This document shows positions 6,070 to 14,073 of a stretch of 21,640 nt of DNA, in pieces (within the stretch, counting starts at the first letter, position 1; each line of letters begins with the position of its first letter). Source of the DNA: JBQCHF01 sp051953655. GTDB lineage: Bacteria; Actinomycetota; Actinomycetes; Motilibacterales; Motilibacteraceae. A program made the translations under genes and the position numbers. A model generated the notes under the pieces. It had not been told where the DNA came from and searched no databases. It worked only from the letters and a program-made list of their open reading frames with translations. Location of the stretch: contig JBQCIO010000308.1 in assembly GCA_051953655.1 (NCBI GenBank), positions 1 to 21,640 of the forward strand, in the 5' to 3' direction.

Positions 6070-6885
6070 TCAGGTCTGCAGGCCGGTGGTGGTGCCGCCC
6101 GAGGAGCCGGTCGAGCCGCCGGCCGGACCGCCCGGCGCGCCGCCGCCGTCACCCTGTCGCTGCCCGTCGCCGTCGCGGTCGCCGGGGAGGCCGGCGCCGC
6201 CGAGCTGGGGCAGCCGGCCGGCGATGATCCGCTCGACGGTGGGCGTGCTGCCGCCGGTGAGGACGTGCATGAGGACCTGGTCGCCGCTGGCCAGGTCGGA
6301 CACGCTGGCCACCTGCCCGTCCTTGATCACCTGGGTGTCGCCGCTCACCTCGTAGGTGGCGGTGCCGCTCTGCGTCTGCACGGTGACGCTGGAGCCGCTT
6401 ACCGCCGTGACGGTGCCGATGAAGCGCTGCTCGCCGTCGTCGTCGCGGCCGAAGCCGTCGCCGGGGAAGCCCTGCCCCGGTTGACCTTGGCCGAGCTGTC
6501 CCTGGCCCAGCTGCCCCTGACCGCCGGCCGAGCCGGCGGCCCCCGGGAAGCCTTGCGCCGCCGCGGCGCTGGTGGTCGTGGGAGAGCCGTGCTGCACGGC
6601 GGCGATGCCGACGCCCCCGGCCAGCGCGCCGGCGAGCACCAGGCCGACCGCGGTGACCACGCCCCTCGGTGTGCGGCGCGGCTGGTCCGAGGAGGATCCC
6701 GCGGCCGACGCCTCGGGTTCGCCGGACCACCCCGGCCACCCGATCGTCTCCCACGACCCGTCGGTCGGGGCCGGCGGCGGTTCCTGCGGCTGGGCCGGCG
6801 CCGGTGCGGAGGCGGTCCGCTGGTCGGGCCGCGGCCACTCCCCGGGCCAGCCGCTCTGCATCCCGGCCTCGCGGCTCTCGTCCAT
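6070..6885 (-). CDS. Membrane-anchored DUF5666-domain protein
   Basis: This is a 271-residue protein with a long acidic/proline/tryptophan-rich cytoplasmic N-terminus (1-72) and one membrane segment (about 75-97). Next comes a low-complexity linker with G-Q-L-G-Q-G-Q repeats (about 122-141), then a beta-rich domain (about 155-225: F-I-G-T-V-T-A-V, S-V-T-V-Q-T, Y-E-V-S-G-D-T, G-D-Q-V-L-M). That is the DUF5666 pattern. A Gly/Gln/Ser-rich tail ends the protein. DUF5666 has no established activity; the small beta-barrel is presumably extracytoplasmic. AGGAGG five bases before the ATG at 6885 fixes the start. The gene is divergent from the glycosyltransferase; the shared 309-bp region (6886-7194) contains two oppositely facing PhoP-type boxes. 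A role in envelope maintenance under PhoPR control is inferred. Confidence 0.85.
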   Translation of the reverse strand: MDESREAGMQSGWPGEWPRPDQRTASAPAPAQPQEPPPAPTDGSWETIGWPGWSGEPEASAAGSSSDQPRRTPRGVVTAVGLVLAGALAGGVGIAAVQHGSPTTTSAAAAQGFPGAAGSAGGQGQLGQGQLGQGQPGQGFPGDGFGRDDDGEQRFIGTVTAVSGSSVTVQTQSGTATYEVSGDTQVIKDGQVASVSDLASGDQVLMHVLTGGSTPTVERIIAGRLPQLGGAGLPGDRDGDGQRQGDGGGAPGGPAGGSTGSSGGTTTGLQT

Positions 6886-6992
6886 CCCAACCTCCTGCGC
6901 TCTGGCGCACATCCGGGTGCGGCCCTCGGCCCACCGGCGGCGATCGATGGGAGGGAGCGTGGCCCGCACGGCTGGGCGGATGCCCCGGACAA

Positions 6993-7010
6993 CCTGTGAG
7001 CGGCCTGTCA
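6993..7010 (-). promoter_or_regulatory. PhoP-type box facing the DUF5666 gene
   Basis: On the gene strand: TGACAGG (7010-7004), CCGC, TCACAGG (6999-6993), ending 107 bases before the ATG at 6885. It has the same pitch and orientation as the boxes before phoP and the small-protein gene. Together with the box at 7060-7088 it forms a 9-bp inverted repeat, CTGTGAGCG (6994-7002) and CGCTCACAG (7057-7065). Confidence 0.6.
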
Positions 7011-7059
7011 GCGCCGGCGGAAGGGCGCGCCGCCGGGGCGTAGGCCGGCTCCTCGGCGC

Positions 7060-7088
7060 TCACAGCCGACGTCCAGGACGGGCACAGC
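7060..7088 (+). promoter_or_regulatory. PhoP-type box facing the glycosyltransferase gene
   Basis: TCACAGC (7060-7066), a degenerate middle repeat GTCCAGG (7071-7077) and GCACAGC (7082-7088), each 11 bases apart. It ends 106 bases before the ATG at 7195, almost the same distance as the box on the other strand for the divergent gene (107). The weak middle repeat makes this the least certain of the four boxes. Confidence 0.45.
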
Positions 7089-7194
7089 CCAGCCCCGGAA
7101 GGGTCCCCGACAGTTCAGGGCGACGAGGTGAGCGGTCTCGCTCCCTCCCCGGCACGACCACCGCCGAACGCCGACGACCCCCCGAGGAGACCTG

Positions 7195-9286
7195 ATGAGC
7201 GCCACCACCATGAGCCGCGACAGCGCCCCGACATCGTCCGTCGCCGGCGCCGCACCGGAGGGTCCCGCCCGCCTGCACCGCCTGCTGCGCGGGCCGGCCA
7301 CCGACCCGCCCTGGGCCCGCCCAGGGCTCCTGGCGCTGCTCGCCGCGACCGCCCTGCTCTACCTGTGGGACCTCGGCGCCTCGGGCTGGGCCAACGCCTT
7401 CTACGCCGCCGCCGCGCAGTCCGGTGGGGGCAGCTGGAAGGCGTGGTTCTTCGGCTCCTTCGACCTCGGCAATGCCATCACGGTGGACAAGCCGCCGGCG
7501 TCGCTGTGGGTGATGGGCCTGTCGGTGCGGCTGTTCGGGCTGAGCCCGTGGAGCATCCTCGTCCCGCAGGCGCTCATGGGGGTGGCGTCGGTGGGCCTGC
7601 TGCACGCCACCGTGCGCCGCCGCTTCGGGCCCCCGGCCGGTCTGCTGGCCGGAGCGGTCATGGCGCTCACCCCGGTGGCGGTGCTGATGTTCCGCTTCGA
7701 CAACCCCGACGCGCTGCTGGTGCTCCTGCTCGTCGCGGCGGCCTACGCCGTCGTCCGCGCGGTGGAGGTGGCCGGGACCCGCTGGCTCGTGCTGGCGGGT
7801 GCCCTGGTCGGATTCGCCTTCCTGGCCAAGATGATGCAAGCGTTCCTGGTCGTCCCCGGCTTCGCGCTGGCCTACCTGTGGGCGGCACCTACGACGCTGC
7901 GTCGGAGGATCCGGCAGCTGCTCGCCGCGGGGGTCGCCATGGTGGTCGCGGGCGCGTGGTGGGTCGCCGCCGTCGAGCTGTGGCCGGCGTCGTCGCGGCC
8001 CTTCATCGGCGGCTCCCAGACCAACAGCATCCTCGAGCTCACGTTTGGCTACAACGGTTTCGGCCGGCTCACCGGCAACGAGACCGGCAGCGTGACCGGC
8101 GGAGGGCCGGGCGGGGCGCAGGGTGGCGGCGGCTTCAGCCCGTGGGGCCGGACCGGCATCACCCGGCTGTTCTCCAGCGACTTCGGCGGCCAGGTCGCCT
8201 GGCTGATCCCGGCGGCACTGGTGATGCTCGTGGCCCTGCTGTGGATCTCGCGGAGGGCGCCGCGCACCGACGTCGGACGGGCCCAGGTCGTGCTGTGGGG
8301 CAGCTGGCTGCTGGTCACCGGGCTGCTGTTCAGCTTCGCCGCCGGCATCATCCACCCCTACTACTCGGTGGCCCTGGCCCCGGCGATCGGTGCGCTGGTC
8401 GGCATCGGGTCGGTCGCCCTGTGGCGGGCCCGGCACCTGGTGGAAGCTCGGGCCGCGCTGGCTCTGTCGGCCGCGGCGACCGCCGGCCTCGCCTACGTCC
8501 TGCTCGCTCGCAGCCCGTCCTGGCACCCGTGGCTCGCCGAGGTCGTGCTCGTCGTCGGGCTGCTGGGCAGCGTGGCGCTGTTCGCCGGGCCGCTGCTGGG
8601 CCGTCGGCTGCTCCGGGCCGCGGCCGTCGCAACCCTGCTCGTCGGGCTGGTCGGGCCGACCGCCTACGCGCTGGACACCGCGGCGACCCCGCACAGCGGC
8701 TCGCTCCCGTCGGCCGGTCCGGCGGTGGCCGGCGGCAGGGGGATGGGGCCCGGCGGCCGGGGCGGCTTCCCCGGCGGTGGCGTCCCTGGTGGCTTTCCCG
8801 GCGGTGCCGCCGGCGGAGGCGCCGGGCCTGGTGCCAACGGGTTCGCCGGGCGGGGGGGCACCGGGCGGTGGCGGCGGGATGGGTGGTCTGCTCGACGCCT
8901 CCACCCCGAGCGCGCAGCTGGTGGCCCTGCTGGGCTCCGACGCCTCGTCGTACACCTGGGTCGCGGCCGCGGTCGGCTCGCAGAGCGCGGCCGGCGTGCA
9001 GCTGGCCAGCGGCCACGCGGTGATGTCGGTCGGCGGCTTCAACGGCACCGACCCCTCGCCCACGCTCGCGCAGTTCCAGGCCCTCGTCGCCCAGCACGAG
9101 ATCCACTACTTCCTGTCCGGCGGCGGGATGCGCGGCGGTGGGCCCGGCGGCACGGGTGGTTCTGGTGCGTCGAGCGAGATCACCGCCTGGGTGCAGGCGA
9201 ACTTCACCGCCCAGACGGTGGGCGGCACGACCGTCTACGACCTGACCGCCCCGACGACGTCGACGTCGGCGTCGTCGGGCAGCTGA
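7195..9286 (+). CDS. YkcB-like family 39 glycosyltransferase, frameshifted in a G run
   Basis: This is a multi-pass membrane glycosyltransferase of the GT39/PMT_2 (ArnT-like) type, which moves a sugar from a polyprenyl-phosphate donor to an extracytoplasmic acceptor. Residues 1-552 (frame of 7195) contain about ten or more hydrophobic helices, S-W-K-A-W-F-F-G-S (80-88), I-T-V-D-K-P-P-A (95-102) and R-F-D-N-P-D. After a Gly-rich linker the frame breaks at G7 (8852-8858). The next frame carries the expected C-terminal domain: L-L-D-A-S-T-P-S-A, Y-T-W-V-A-A-A-V-G-S, G-G-F-N-G-T-D-P, H-Y-F-L-S-G-G, Y-D-L-T, ending at TGA 9286. With six Gs it would read through as 696 residues, which fits YkcB-type homologues. 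Without repair the frame ends in unrelated sequence at 9336. GAGGAG precedes the ATG. Sequencing error, pseudogene and phase variation all remain possible. Confidence 0.88.
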
Positions 9287-9300
9287 GGGAGCACGGGCTG

Positions 9301-9720
9301 CGTGAGGGGACCCCTGACCCGCTTCTTGGCGGGTGAGGGGTCCCCTGGCGTAGGTCGAGGCCGAGCGAGCCGGCTGCCGTGAGGGGGTCCACGGTCAACG
9401 GCGCTGGTGACGGCCGCGGCAGGCGCTCGGCCGGCTCGCGCTGCCGGGTGCGGCAACCCCGGGGCCGTCCTTGATCGTTCTGATTGGGTGAGGGGCACCC
9501 GGAGCCAAACCTATTGGGTCTGGGTGCCCCTCACCCCATCGATTCGATCGTGGAAGCGCCGCAGCCCGCAGGCCGGCCGCGGAACGCGTCCACGCGCTCG
9601 CTCTCCCGTCACCAGCGCCGTCGACCGTGCCGAGCGAGACCGCCGGCGGGCAGCGCCGCCCGTGGTCGTACGTGAGGGGACCCCTGACCGGACTGGTAGC
9701 GGGTCAGGGGTCCCCTCACG
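9301..9720. repeat. 420-bp nested palindromic element, MITE-like
   Basis: The ends 9301-9323 and 9698-9720 are perfect 23-bp inverted repeats (beginning CGTGAGGGGACCCCTGACC). Inside are a second inverted pair, 9390-9413 and 9606-9629 (23 of 24 matching, core GGCGCTGGTGACGG), and a central 15-bp perfect stem, GGGTGAGGGGCACCC (9486-9500) with 9522-9536. Gaps are nearly symmetrical: 66 and 68 between outer and inner repeats, 72 and 69 between inner repeats and the centre. Each end is also a hairpin on its own (9306-9345, 16 of 17 pairs; 9671-9720, 19 perfect pairs). No transposase frame is present. No clear target duplication was found. The element accounts for most of the 579-base gap between the glycosyltransferase and MFS genes. 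Confidence 0.75.
9306..9345 (+). terminator. Hairpin just downstream of the glycosyltransferase
   Basis: GGGGACCCCTGACCCGC (9306-9322) pairs with 9329-9345 (16 of 17) around a 6-base loop, starting 20 bases after the stop at 9286. Position and stability suit transcription termination. There is no U-tract. It is also the left end of the palindromic element, which may have been co-opted. Confidence 0.45.
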
Positions 9721-9865
9721 CACATTCACCGGACGACGCCACCTGCCTGCTGACACGATCTGCGCTGCTTCCCGCCCGACCCTGGAGTCGAAGATCAGCG
9801 CGTCACTGCCCGAGGTCGACCCGCAGCCGCTGCCGCAGCCGGCGCGCGGACGACGCCGCCTGCCC

Positions 9866-11101
9866 TTGGGCGCCCTGCACGAGCGCGACTTCGCGCTGCT
9901 GTTCGCGGGCCAGTCGGTCTCGGTCTTCGGCGACCGGCTGGTCATGGTGGCCATGCCGTTCGCGGTGCTGTCCGTGCCGGGGGCCGGGGCGGCCGACGTC
10001 GGCCTGGTGCTGGGCGCCAGCGCGCTCACCCTGGCGCTGTTCGTGCTGGTCGGCGGGGTCTGGGCCGACCGGCTGCCGCGGCACCTGACGATGCTCGCGA
10101 GCGACGTCGTGCGCGCGGTCGCGCAGGGGATCACCGCCGCGCTGCTGCTCACCGGGCACGCGACGGTGTGGCGGCTGGTGGTGCTGCAGGCGGTGTTCGG
10201 GGCGGCCGAGGCGTTCTTCCGGCCCGCCGTGCTCGGGCTGGTGCCGCAGGTCACCCGGGCCGACCGGCTCCAGGAGGCCAACGCCCTGCTGGCGCTGACC
10301 AACAACCTCGCGCTGATGGTCGGGCCCGCCGTGGCCGGTCTGCTGGTCGCGACGGTCGGGGCCGGCGGCGCGCTGGCCATCGACGCCGCCACGTTCGTGG
10401 TCTCCGCGCTCACCCTGCTGCCGATGCGACCGCACCCGGTCCCGGCCTCCGACGCCGGCAGGAGCTCCTTCGCGGACGAGTTGCGCGGCGGCTGGCACGA
10501 GGTGCGCAGCCGGTCCTGGGTGTGGTCGGTGATCCTCGCCTTCGCCGCGTATCACACGTTCGTGCTGCCGGGCGTGTTCGTGCTCGGTCCGCTCGTGGCC
10601 GAGGAGCTGCGCGGCGGCGCCTCGTCCTGGGGGCTCATCTCCACCGGCTTCGGGGTCGGCGCGGTGCTCGGCTCGGTGCTGGCCCTGCGCTGGAAGCCGC
10701 ACCGCCCGGGCGTCGTCGTCGGCGTGCTGCTCGCGGTCGCCTCCAGCCAGGCGGCGATCTGCGCGAGTCCGCTGCCCACGCTCGCGGTCGCCGCGCTGGA
10801 GGCGGTGACCGGCGTGGCGGTCTCGGTGCTGTTCACGGTGTGGGAGACGGCGCTGCAGGAGCGCATCCCGCAGGCGGCGCAGGCGCGGGTGAGCTCGTTC
10901 GACTACCTCGGCTCGCTCACCCTGATGCCGCTCGGCCTGGTCGTCATCGGCCCGCTGGGGCACCTCATCGGCAACGTGCAGGCGGCGCTGCTCGCCACCA
11001 GCCTGTCGCTCACCGTCAGCCTGCTCGCCGCCGTGGGCCGCCCGCTGCGCGACCTGCGGCCCGCTACCCCCGCGCCAGCAGGGCCAGCACAGCGTCCGTG
11101 A
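9866..11101 (+). CDS. MFS transporter, EntS/MFS_3-like exporter (start uncertain)
   Basis: The protein has about 411 residues if started at TTG 9866. It opens with L-H-E-R-D-F-A-L-L-F-A-G-Q-S-V-S and G-D-R-L-V-M-V-A-M-P, then MFS motif A as G-G-V-W-A-D-R-L-P-R-H, and around twelve hydrophobic helices. F-F-R-P-A and the central helix pair are as in the enterobactin-exporter-type group. It is predicted to export a small molecule by proton antiport; the substrate is unknown. The frame is open back to 9407, but that part runs through the palindromic element and has no family resemblance. Between 9722 and 9866 no in-frame ATG or GTG exists, only CTG and TTG, and TTG 9866 has no ribosome site. The native start may be rare or may have been displaced by the element. 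The 3' end overlaps the convergent nucleotidyltransferase gene by 38 bases. Confidence 0.85.
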   Translation: MGALHERDFALLFAGQSVSVFGDRLVMVAMPFAVLSVPGAGAADVGLVLGASALTLALFVLVGGVWADRLPRHLTMLASDVVRAVAQGITAALLLTGHATVWRLVVLQAVFGAAEAFFRPAVLGLVPQVTRADRLQEANALLALTNNLALMVGPAVAGLLVATVGAGGALAIDAATFVVSALTLLPMRPHPVPASDAGRSSFADELRGGWHEVRSRSWVWSVILAFAAYHTFVLPGVFVLGPLVAEELRGGASSWGLISTGFGVGAVLGSVLALRWKPHRPGVVVGVLLAVASSQAAICASPLPTLAVAALEAVTGVAVSVLFTVWETALQERIPQAAQARVSSFDYLGSLTLMPLGLVVIGPLGHLIGNVQAALLATSLSLTVSLLAAVGRPLRDLRPATPAPAGPAQRP

Positions 11102-11822
11102 TGACCGGGTCGCAGGCGAACCGGTCGCGCAGCCACGTGAGGGTTGCCGCGGCCGCCGCCCGGTTGTGCTCGTACCCCGGCGCCATCCGGGCCAGCGGCA
11201 GGACGTCGGCGCCGTAGGCCTGCTCCACCCGCCGGCTCGACTCGAACGGGTCACGACGCCGTGCAGGAGAACGTTCGGTGAGGTCCAGCAGCGAGATCGC
11301 CCGGTCGACGGCCATGGACTGGATGAACCGCGAAGCCACCAGCCGCTCGCCGCGCAGCTCCCGGTGCAGCCCCACGTAGAGGTTCGTCAGCGCCTCGTTG
11401 AGGTGGAACTCGACGCTGTGCAGCGGGTTGCTGGGCAGGGGAGGTGCACAGGTGGCCAGGTCGTCAGGGGCGTCCTCGCGCTGCCACACCACCCGGGCGC
11501 CGGTGAACGGGATGTGCGGCAGCTCGGCGAGGGTGAAGACCGCGTACTCGACGAAGATGCCGTCGGCGTAGAGGGCTTTGCGGCCGTCCACGCTGTTGAC
11601 GAAGCTGTAGGCCACCGGGTGCGGCGCCTCGAGCCAGTCGATGCAGGCGAGGTACGCGGGCTTGGCGGGCTCGTCCACCACGACGAAGAAGTCCAGGTCC
11701 GAGTGCTCGTCCATCCGGTCGTGCTCGATGCCCGCCGACCCCACACCGAGCAGGCCGACGACGTCGCCGCGGGTGGCCAGGCAGGCGCCCAGCTCCTCGA
11801 GCCGGTCCAGCATCGGATGCAT
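11064..11822 (-). CDS. Nucleotidyltransferase-fold protein
   Basis: The 252-residue protein is of the DNA polymerase beta superfamily, the fold of aminoglycoside and other small-molecule nucleotidyltransferases. The signature is clear: G26-V-G-S-A-G, then S41-D42-L-D44-F-F for metal binding, with E92 in F-V-E-Y-A as a likely third acidic residue. The C-terminal half is helical (N-E-A-L-T-N-L-Y-V-G-L-H-R-E) and resembles the helical domain that binds substrate. Substrate and role cannot be named; antibiotic modification is only one of several possibilities. The ATG at 11822 has GGAGGG eight bases upstream; longer in-frame starts lack family resemblance. It is convergent with the MFS gene, overlapping it by 38 bases. 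The 137 bases back to the enzyme gene at 11960 hold nothing obvious. Confidence 0.8.
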   Translation of the reverse strand: MHPMLDRLEELGACLATRGDVVGLLGVGSAGIEHDRMDEHSDLDFFVVVDEPAKPAYLACIDWLEAPHPVAYSFVNSVDGRKALYADGIFVEYAVFTLAELPHIPFTGARVVWQREDAPDDLATCAPPLPSNPLHSVEFHLNEALTNLYVGLHRELRGERLVASRFIQSMAVDRAISLLDLTERSPARRRDPFESSRRVEQAYGADVLPLARMAPGYEHNRAAAAATLTWLRDRFACDPVITDAVLALLARG

Positions 11823-11959
11823 GACGTCGTCCCTCCGTGAGGGTCGACGTGTCGTCCCGCGCAGCCCTACGCCGCCGGGGTCGCGACTCCGGAGCGGCAA
11901 CGTGGCAGACGTTCCCCGCCGCTGTCAACGGGATCTGGAGCCCTGCCGACCGGCAGACG

Positions 11960-13510
11960 TCAGAGGATCGGCGGCACCACCGCGTGCACCAGGTGCGGGC
12001 CCGGCTCGGCGGCGCACCGCTCCAGCGCCCCGACGAGGTCCTCCGCGCGCTCGACCCGCACGGCATCGACGCCGAGACCTCGCGCCACGGCGACGAAGTC
12101 GATGGCCGGCCCGGTCAGGTCGAACAGCTCCGCGGCGCGTGTGCCGCCGGTGGCCGCGCCGGTGCGGGCCAGCTCCATCCGCAGGATCGCGTAGGCGCCG
12201 TTGTCGATCAGGACCGTGGTGACCGGCAGCTGCTCGCGCGCCATGGTCCACAGCGACTGGATCGTGTACATCGCGCTGCCGTCGGCCTCCAGGCACACCA
12301 CGGGCCGGTCCGGCGCGGCCACCGCGGCGCCGACGGCCACCGGCAGGCCCTGCCCGATCGCGCCGCCGGTGAGGGTGAGCCAGTCGTGCCGCGGGGCACC
12401 GGCCGTGGCCGCGGGCAGCAGCGCCCCGGAGGTGTTGGCCTCGTCCACGACGATCGCGTGCTCGGGCAGCGCTGCCCCGACCGCGGCGGCGAAGGTCTGC
12501 AGGTCCAGCGGCCCGCTGGGCCTCTCCGGGCGGGGCGTCGCGGGCAGGTCGAGGGCCGGGGCGGAGAGCACGTCGGCCAGCGCGGCCAGCGCCTGCGCCG
12601 GGTCGTCGCCGCCGCGGGCGAGCGCGTGCACCTGGCAGCCCTCGGGCACCAGGTCGCTCGGCTTGCCGGGGTAGGCGAAGAACGAGGCGGGCGCGGCCGC
12701 GTCGACGAGCACCAGGTGGCGCACCCCGGCCAGCTGCGCGGTGGCCGCCTCGGCGAGGTACGCCAGCCGCTCCACCGGGGGCAGACCCGCGCCGCGCTCG
12801 AACCGGGCCGGGAACGTCTCGGCCAGCAGGCGTGCGCCGGTGGCCGCGGCCACCCGGGCGGCGTCGCGCAGCGGCCCGGCCCGCAGCGCCTGCCCGCCCA
12901 GGAACAGCAGCGCCGGCTCGCCCGCGCGCAGCACCGCCGCGACGTCGCGGACGACGTCGTCGGGCACCGCGGCCGGCGGCGGCACCGGCCGCGGCGCGGC
13001 CACCTGCCCGCCCGGCGACCAGGCGACGTCGGCGGGCACCACCAGCGTGGCGACCTGCCCCGGCGCGGCGGACGCGGCGGCCACCGCCTCCACCCCGTCC
13101 CGCCCGAGGTCGCGGGGGTGCCGCGACGTGCGCACCCAGCCGGACACGGTGCGGGCCACCGACTCGATGTCGGACTGCAGCGGGGCGTCGTGGCGCAGGT
13201 GCGGGTGCGCGTGGTCGCCGACGACGGCCACCAGCGGCGTCCGAGCACGGCGGGCGTTGTGCAGGTTGGCCAGCCCGTTGCCGAGCCCGGGCCCCAGGTG
13301 CAGCAGCGCGGCGGCCGGGGTGCCGGCGAGCCGGCCGTAGCCGTCGGCGGCGCCGGTGACCACGCCCTCGAAGAGGCCCAGCACCGCTCGCATCTCCGGC
13401 ACCCGGTCCAGGGCCGCGACGGCATGCATCTCCGACGTCCCCGGGTTGGCGAACATCGTGCTGACACCCGCGCCCACCAGGCTGCGCAGCAGCCCCTCCG
13501 CGCCGTCCAT
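11960..13510 (-). CDS. ThDP-dependent enzyme, acetolactate synthase large-subunit-like
   Basis: The 516-residue cytosolic enzyme has the three-domain layout of the ThDP family: PYR (about 1-170), central (about 185-320) and PP (about 345-516). The catalytic Glu that activates the cofactor is E48 in G-L-F-E-G-V-V-T-G-A-A-D-G-Y. The cofactor motif is A-D-G-S-A-M-Y-T followed about 25 residues later by I-D-N-G-A-Y. The N-terminus F-A-N-P-G-T-S-E-M-H is typical of the subgroup often labelled acetolactate synthase, related to benzoylformate decarboxylase (MdlC). There is no small regulatory subunit nearby, so a role in branched-chain amino acid synthesis is doubtful; a catabolic decarboxylase or ligase is as likely. 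ATG 13510 was preferred over GTG 13525 because family members start at M-x-G-A-E and GGGGA lies six bases upstream. Confidence 0.88.
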   Translation of the reverse strand: MDGAEGLLRSLVGAGVSTMFANPGTSEMHAVAALDRVPEMRAVLGLFEGVVTGAADGYGRLAGTPAAALLHLGPGLGNGLANLHNARRARTPLVAVVGDHAHPHLRHDAPLQSDIESVARTVSGWVRTSRHPRDLGRDGVEAVAAASAAPGQVATLVVPADVAWSPGGQVAAPRPVPPPAAVPDDVVRDVAAVLRAGEPALLFLGGQALRAGPLRDAARVAAATGARLLAETFPARFERGAGLPPVERLAYLAEAATAQLAGVRHLVLVDAAAPASFFAYPGKPSDLVPEGCQVHALARGGDDPAQALAALADVLSAPALDLPATPRPERPSGPLDLQTFAAAVGAALPEHAIVVDEANTSGALLPAATAGAPRHDWLTLTGGAIGQGLPVAVGAAVAAPDRPVVCLEADGSAMYTIQSLWTMAREQLPVTTVLIDNGAYAILRMELARTGAATGGTRAAELFDLTGPAIDFVAVARGLGVDAVRVERAEDLVGALERCAAEPGPHLVHAVVPPIL

Positions 13511-13614
13511 CTCTGATCCCCGCACGCCCGCCGCCCCTCGTCGGATGAAGGTGCCCTGGTGGCGAACCTAGGGGACGCAAGGGAACGGCACCCGACCTGG
13601 GTCGGTGCGGTGGG

Positions 13615-13938
13615 TCAGGTCCGGCGGAAGAGCTTGCCCGGGGAGCTGCCGGCCAGGCGGTAGCGCCCGTAGGTGTCCTCGATGGCCTGCTCGAGCTCGG
13701 CCCGGACCCGGCGACCGGCCCGACCGGCGTCGGAGAGGGAGCGCTCCTGGACCGTGAAGGTCACCGTGCAGGCGTCGGTGTCCAGCTCCACGATCTCGCG
13801 GACCAGCCGCCCGATGGCCTCCTCGACCACCCGCTCCACCCGCAGGTCCAGCGCCACCGCCTCGCCCTTGGTGATCGGGTCGAAGTCGACGGTGACGTCC
13901 CAGCCCGCGTTGCCCGCACCGTTGCGACGGATCCGCAT
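13615..13938 (-). CDS. Small unrecognised protein
   Basis: The protein has 107 residues, with AGGAGG seven bases before the ATG at 13938, which makes the gene convincing. It starts M-R-I-R-R-N-G and predicts an N-terminal beta strand (W-D-V-T-V-D-F-D-P), a helix (V-E-E-A-I-G-R-L-V-R-E-I-V), a strand (C-T-V-T-F-T-V-Q-E-R) and a C-terminal helix (V-R-A-E-L-E-Q-A-I-E-D-T-Y). No signal peptide, membrane segment, metal motif or known family is evident. It is transcribed away from mug; the 135-base shared region holds both promoters. The 104 bases between its stop and the ThDP enzyme start contain only a short CCGACC-TG-GGTCGG palindrome (13592-13605). Confidence 0.75.
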   Translation of the reverse strand: MRIRRNGAGNAGWDVTVDFDPITKGEAVALDLRVERVVEEAIGRLVREIVELDTDACTVTFTVQERSLSDAGRAGRRVRAELEQAIEDTYGRYRLAGSSPGKLFRRT

Positions 13939-14073
13939 GCGCACACCTCCTGTTCCTGACGTCGGCAGGCCGGCGCGGCAGGTGAGCACCCGGACGGGGG
14001 AGTTGGGTACGTTCCGGACGCGGGGAGATCCGGGGGGAGACGTGGCGCGCGGGACGTCGGCGAGGAGGCGGGC

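Noticed and set aside
7014..7036. CCGGCGG-N9-CCGCCGG hairpin between the DUF5666 and glycosyltransferase genes
   Set aside because: It is short and GC-only, lies between the two PhoP-type boxes with no gene end nearby, and is likely compositional.
7060..9063. A 667-codon open frame on the - strand opposite the glycosyltransferase
   Set aside because: It is a shadow frame rich in Gln/Arg/Gly. The + strand encodes clear membrane helices and family motifs.
9287..9336. The unrepaired glycosyltransferase frame ending at 9336 as the true C-terminus
   Set aside because: Its last 160 or so residues are Arg/Gly-rich without resemblance to the family, while the neighbouring frame ending at 9286 carries the expected C-terminal domain.
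9361..9638. Direct repeat CCGAGCGAG (9361-9369 and 9630-9638) as a target-site duplication
   Set aside because: On the left it lies 20 bases away from the inner inverted repeat instead of adjacent to it, so it does not fit a duplication.
9301..9720. Three similar hairpins considered as a CRISPR array
   Set aside because: The repeats are palindromes of different sequence in inverted arrangement with no regular spacers, and no cas genes are present.
9407..9865. The long N-terminal extension of the MFS frame
   Set aside because: It runs through the inverted repeats of the palindromic element, has no transporter features, and the conserved MFS N-terminus begins only near 9866.
13592..13605. CCGACC-TG-GGTCGG palindrome before the ThDP enzyme gene as an operator
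   Set aside because: Six-base GC arms are expected often by chance at this base composition, and nothing else supports a regulatory role.
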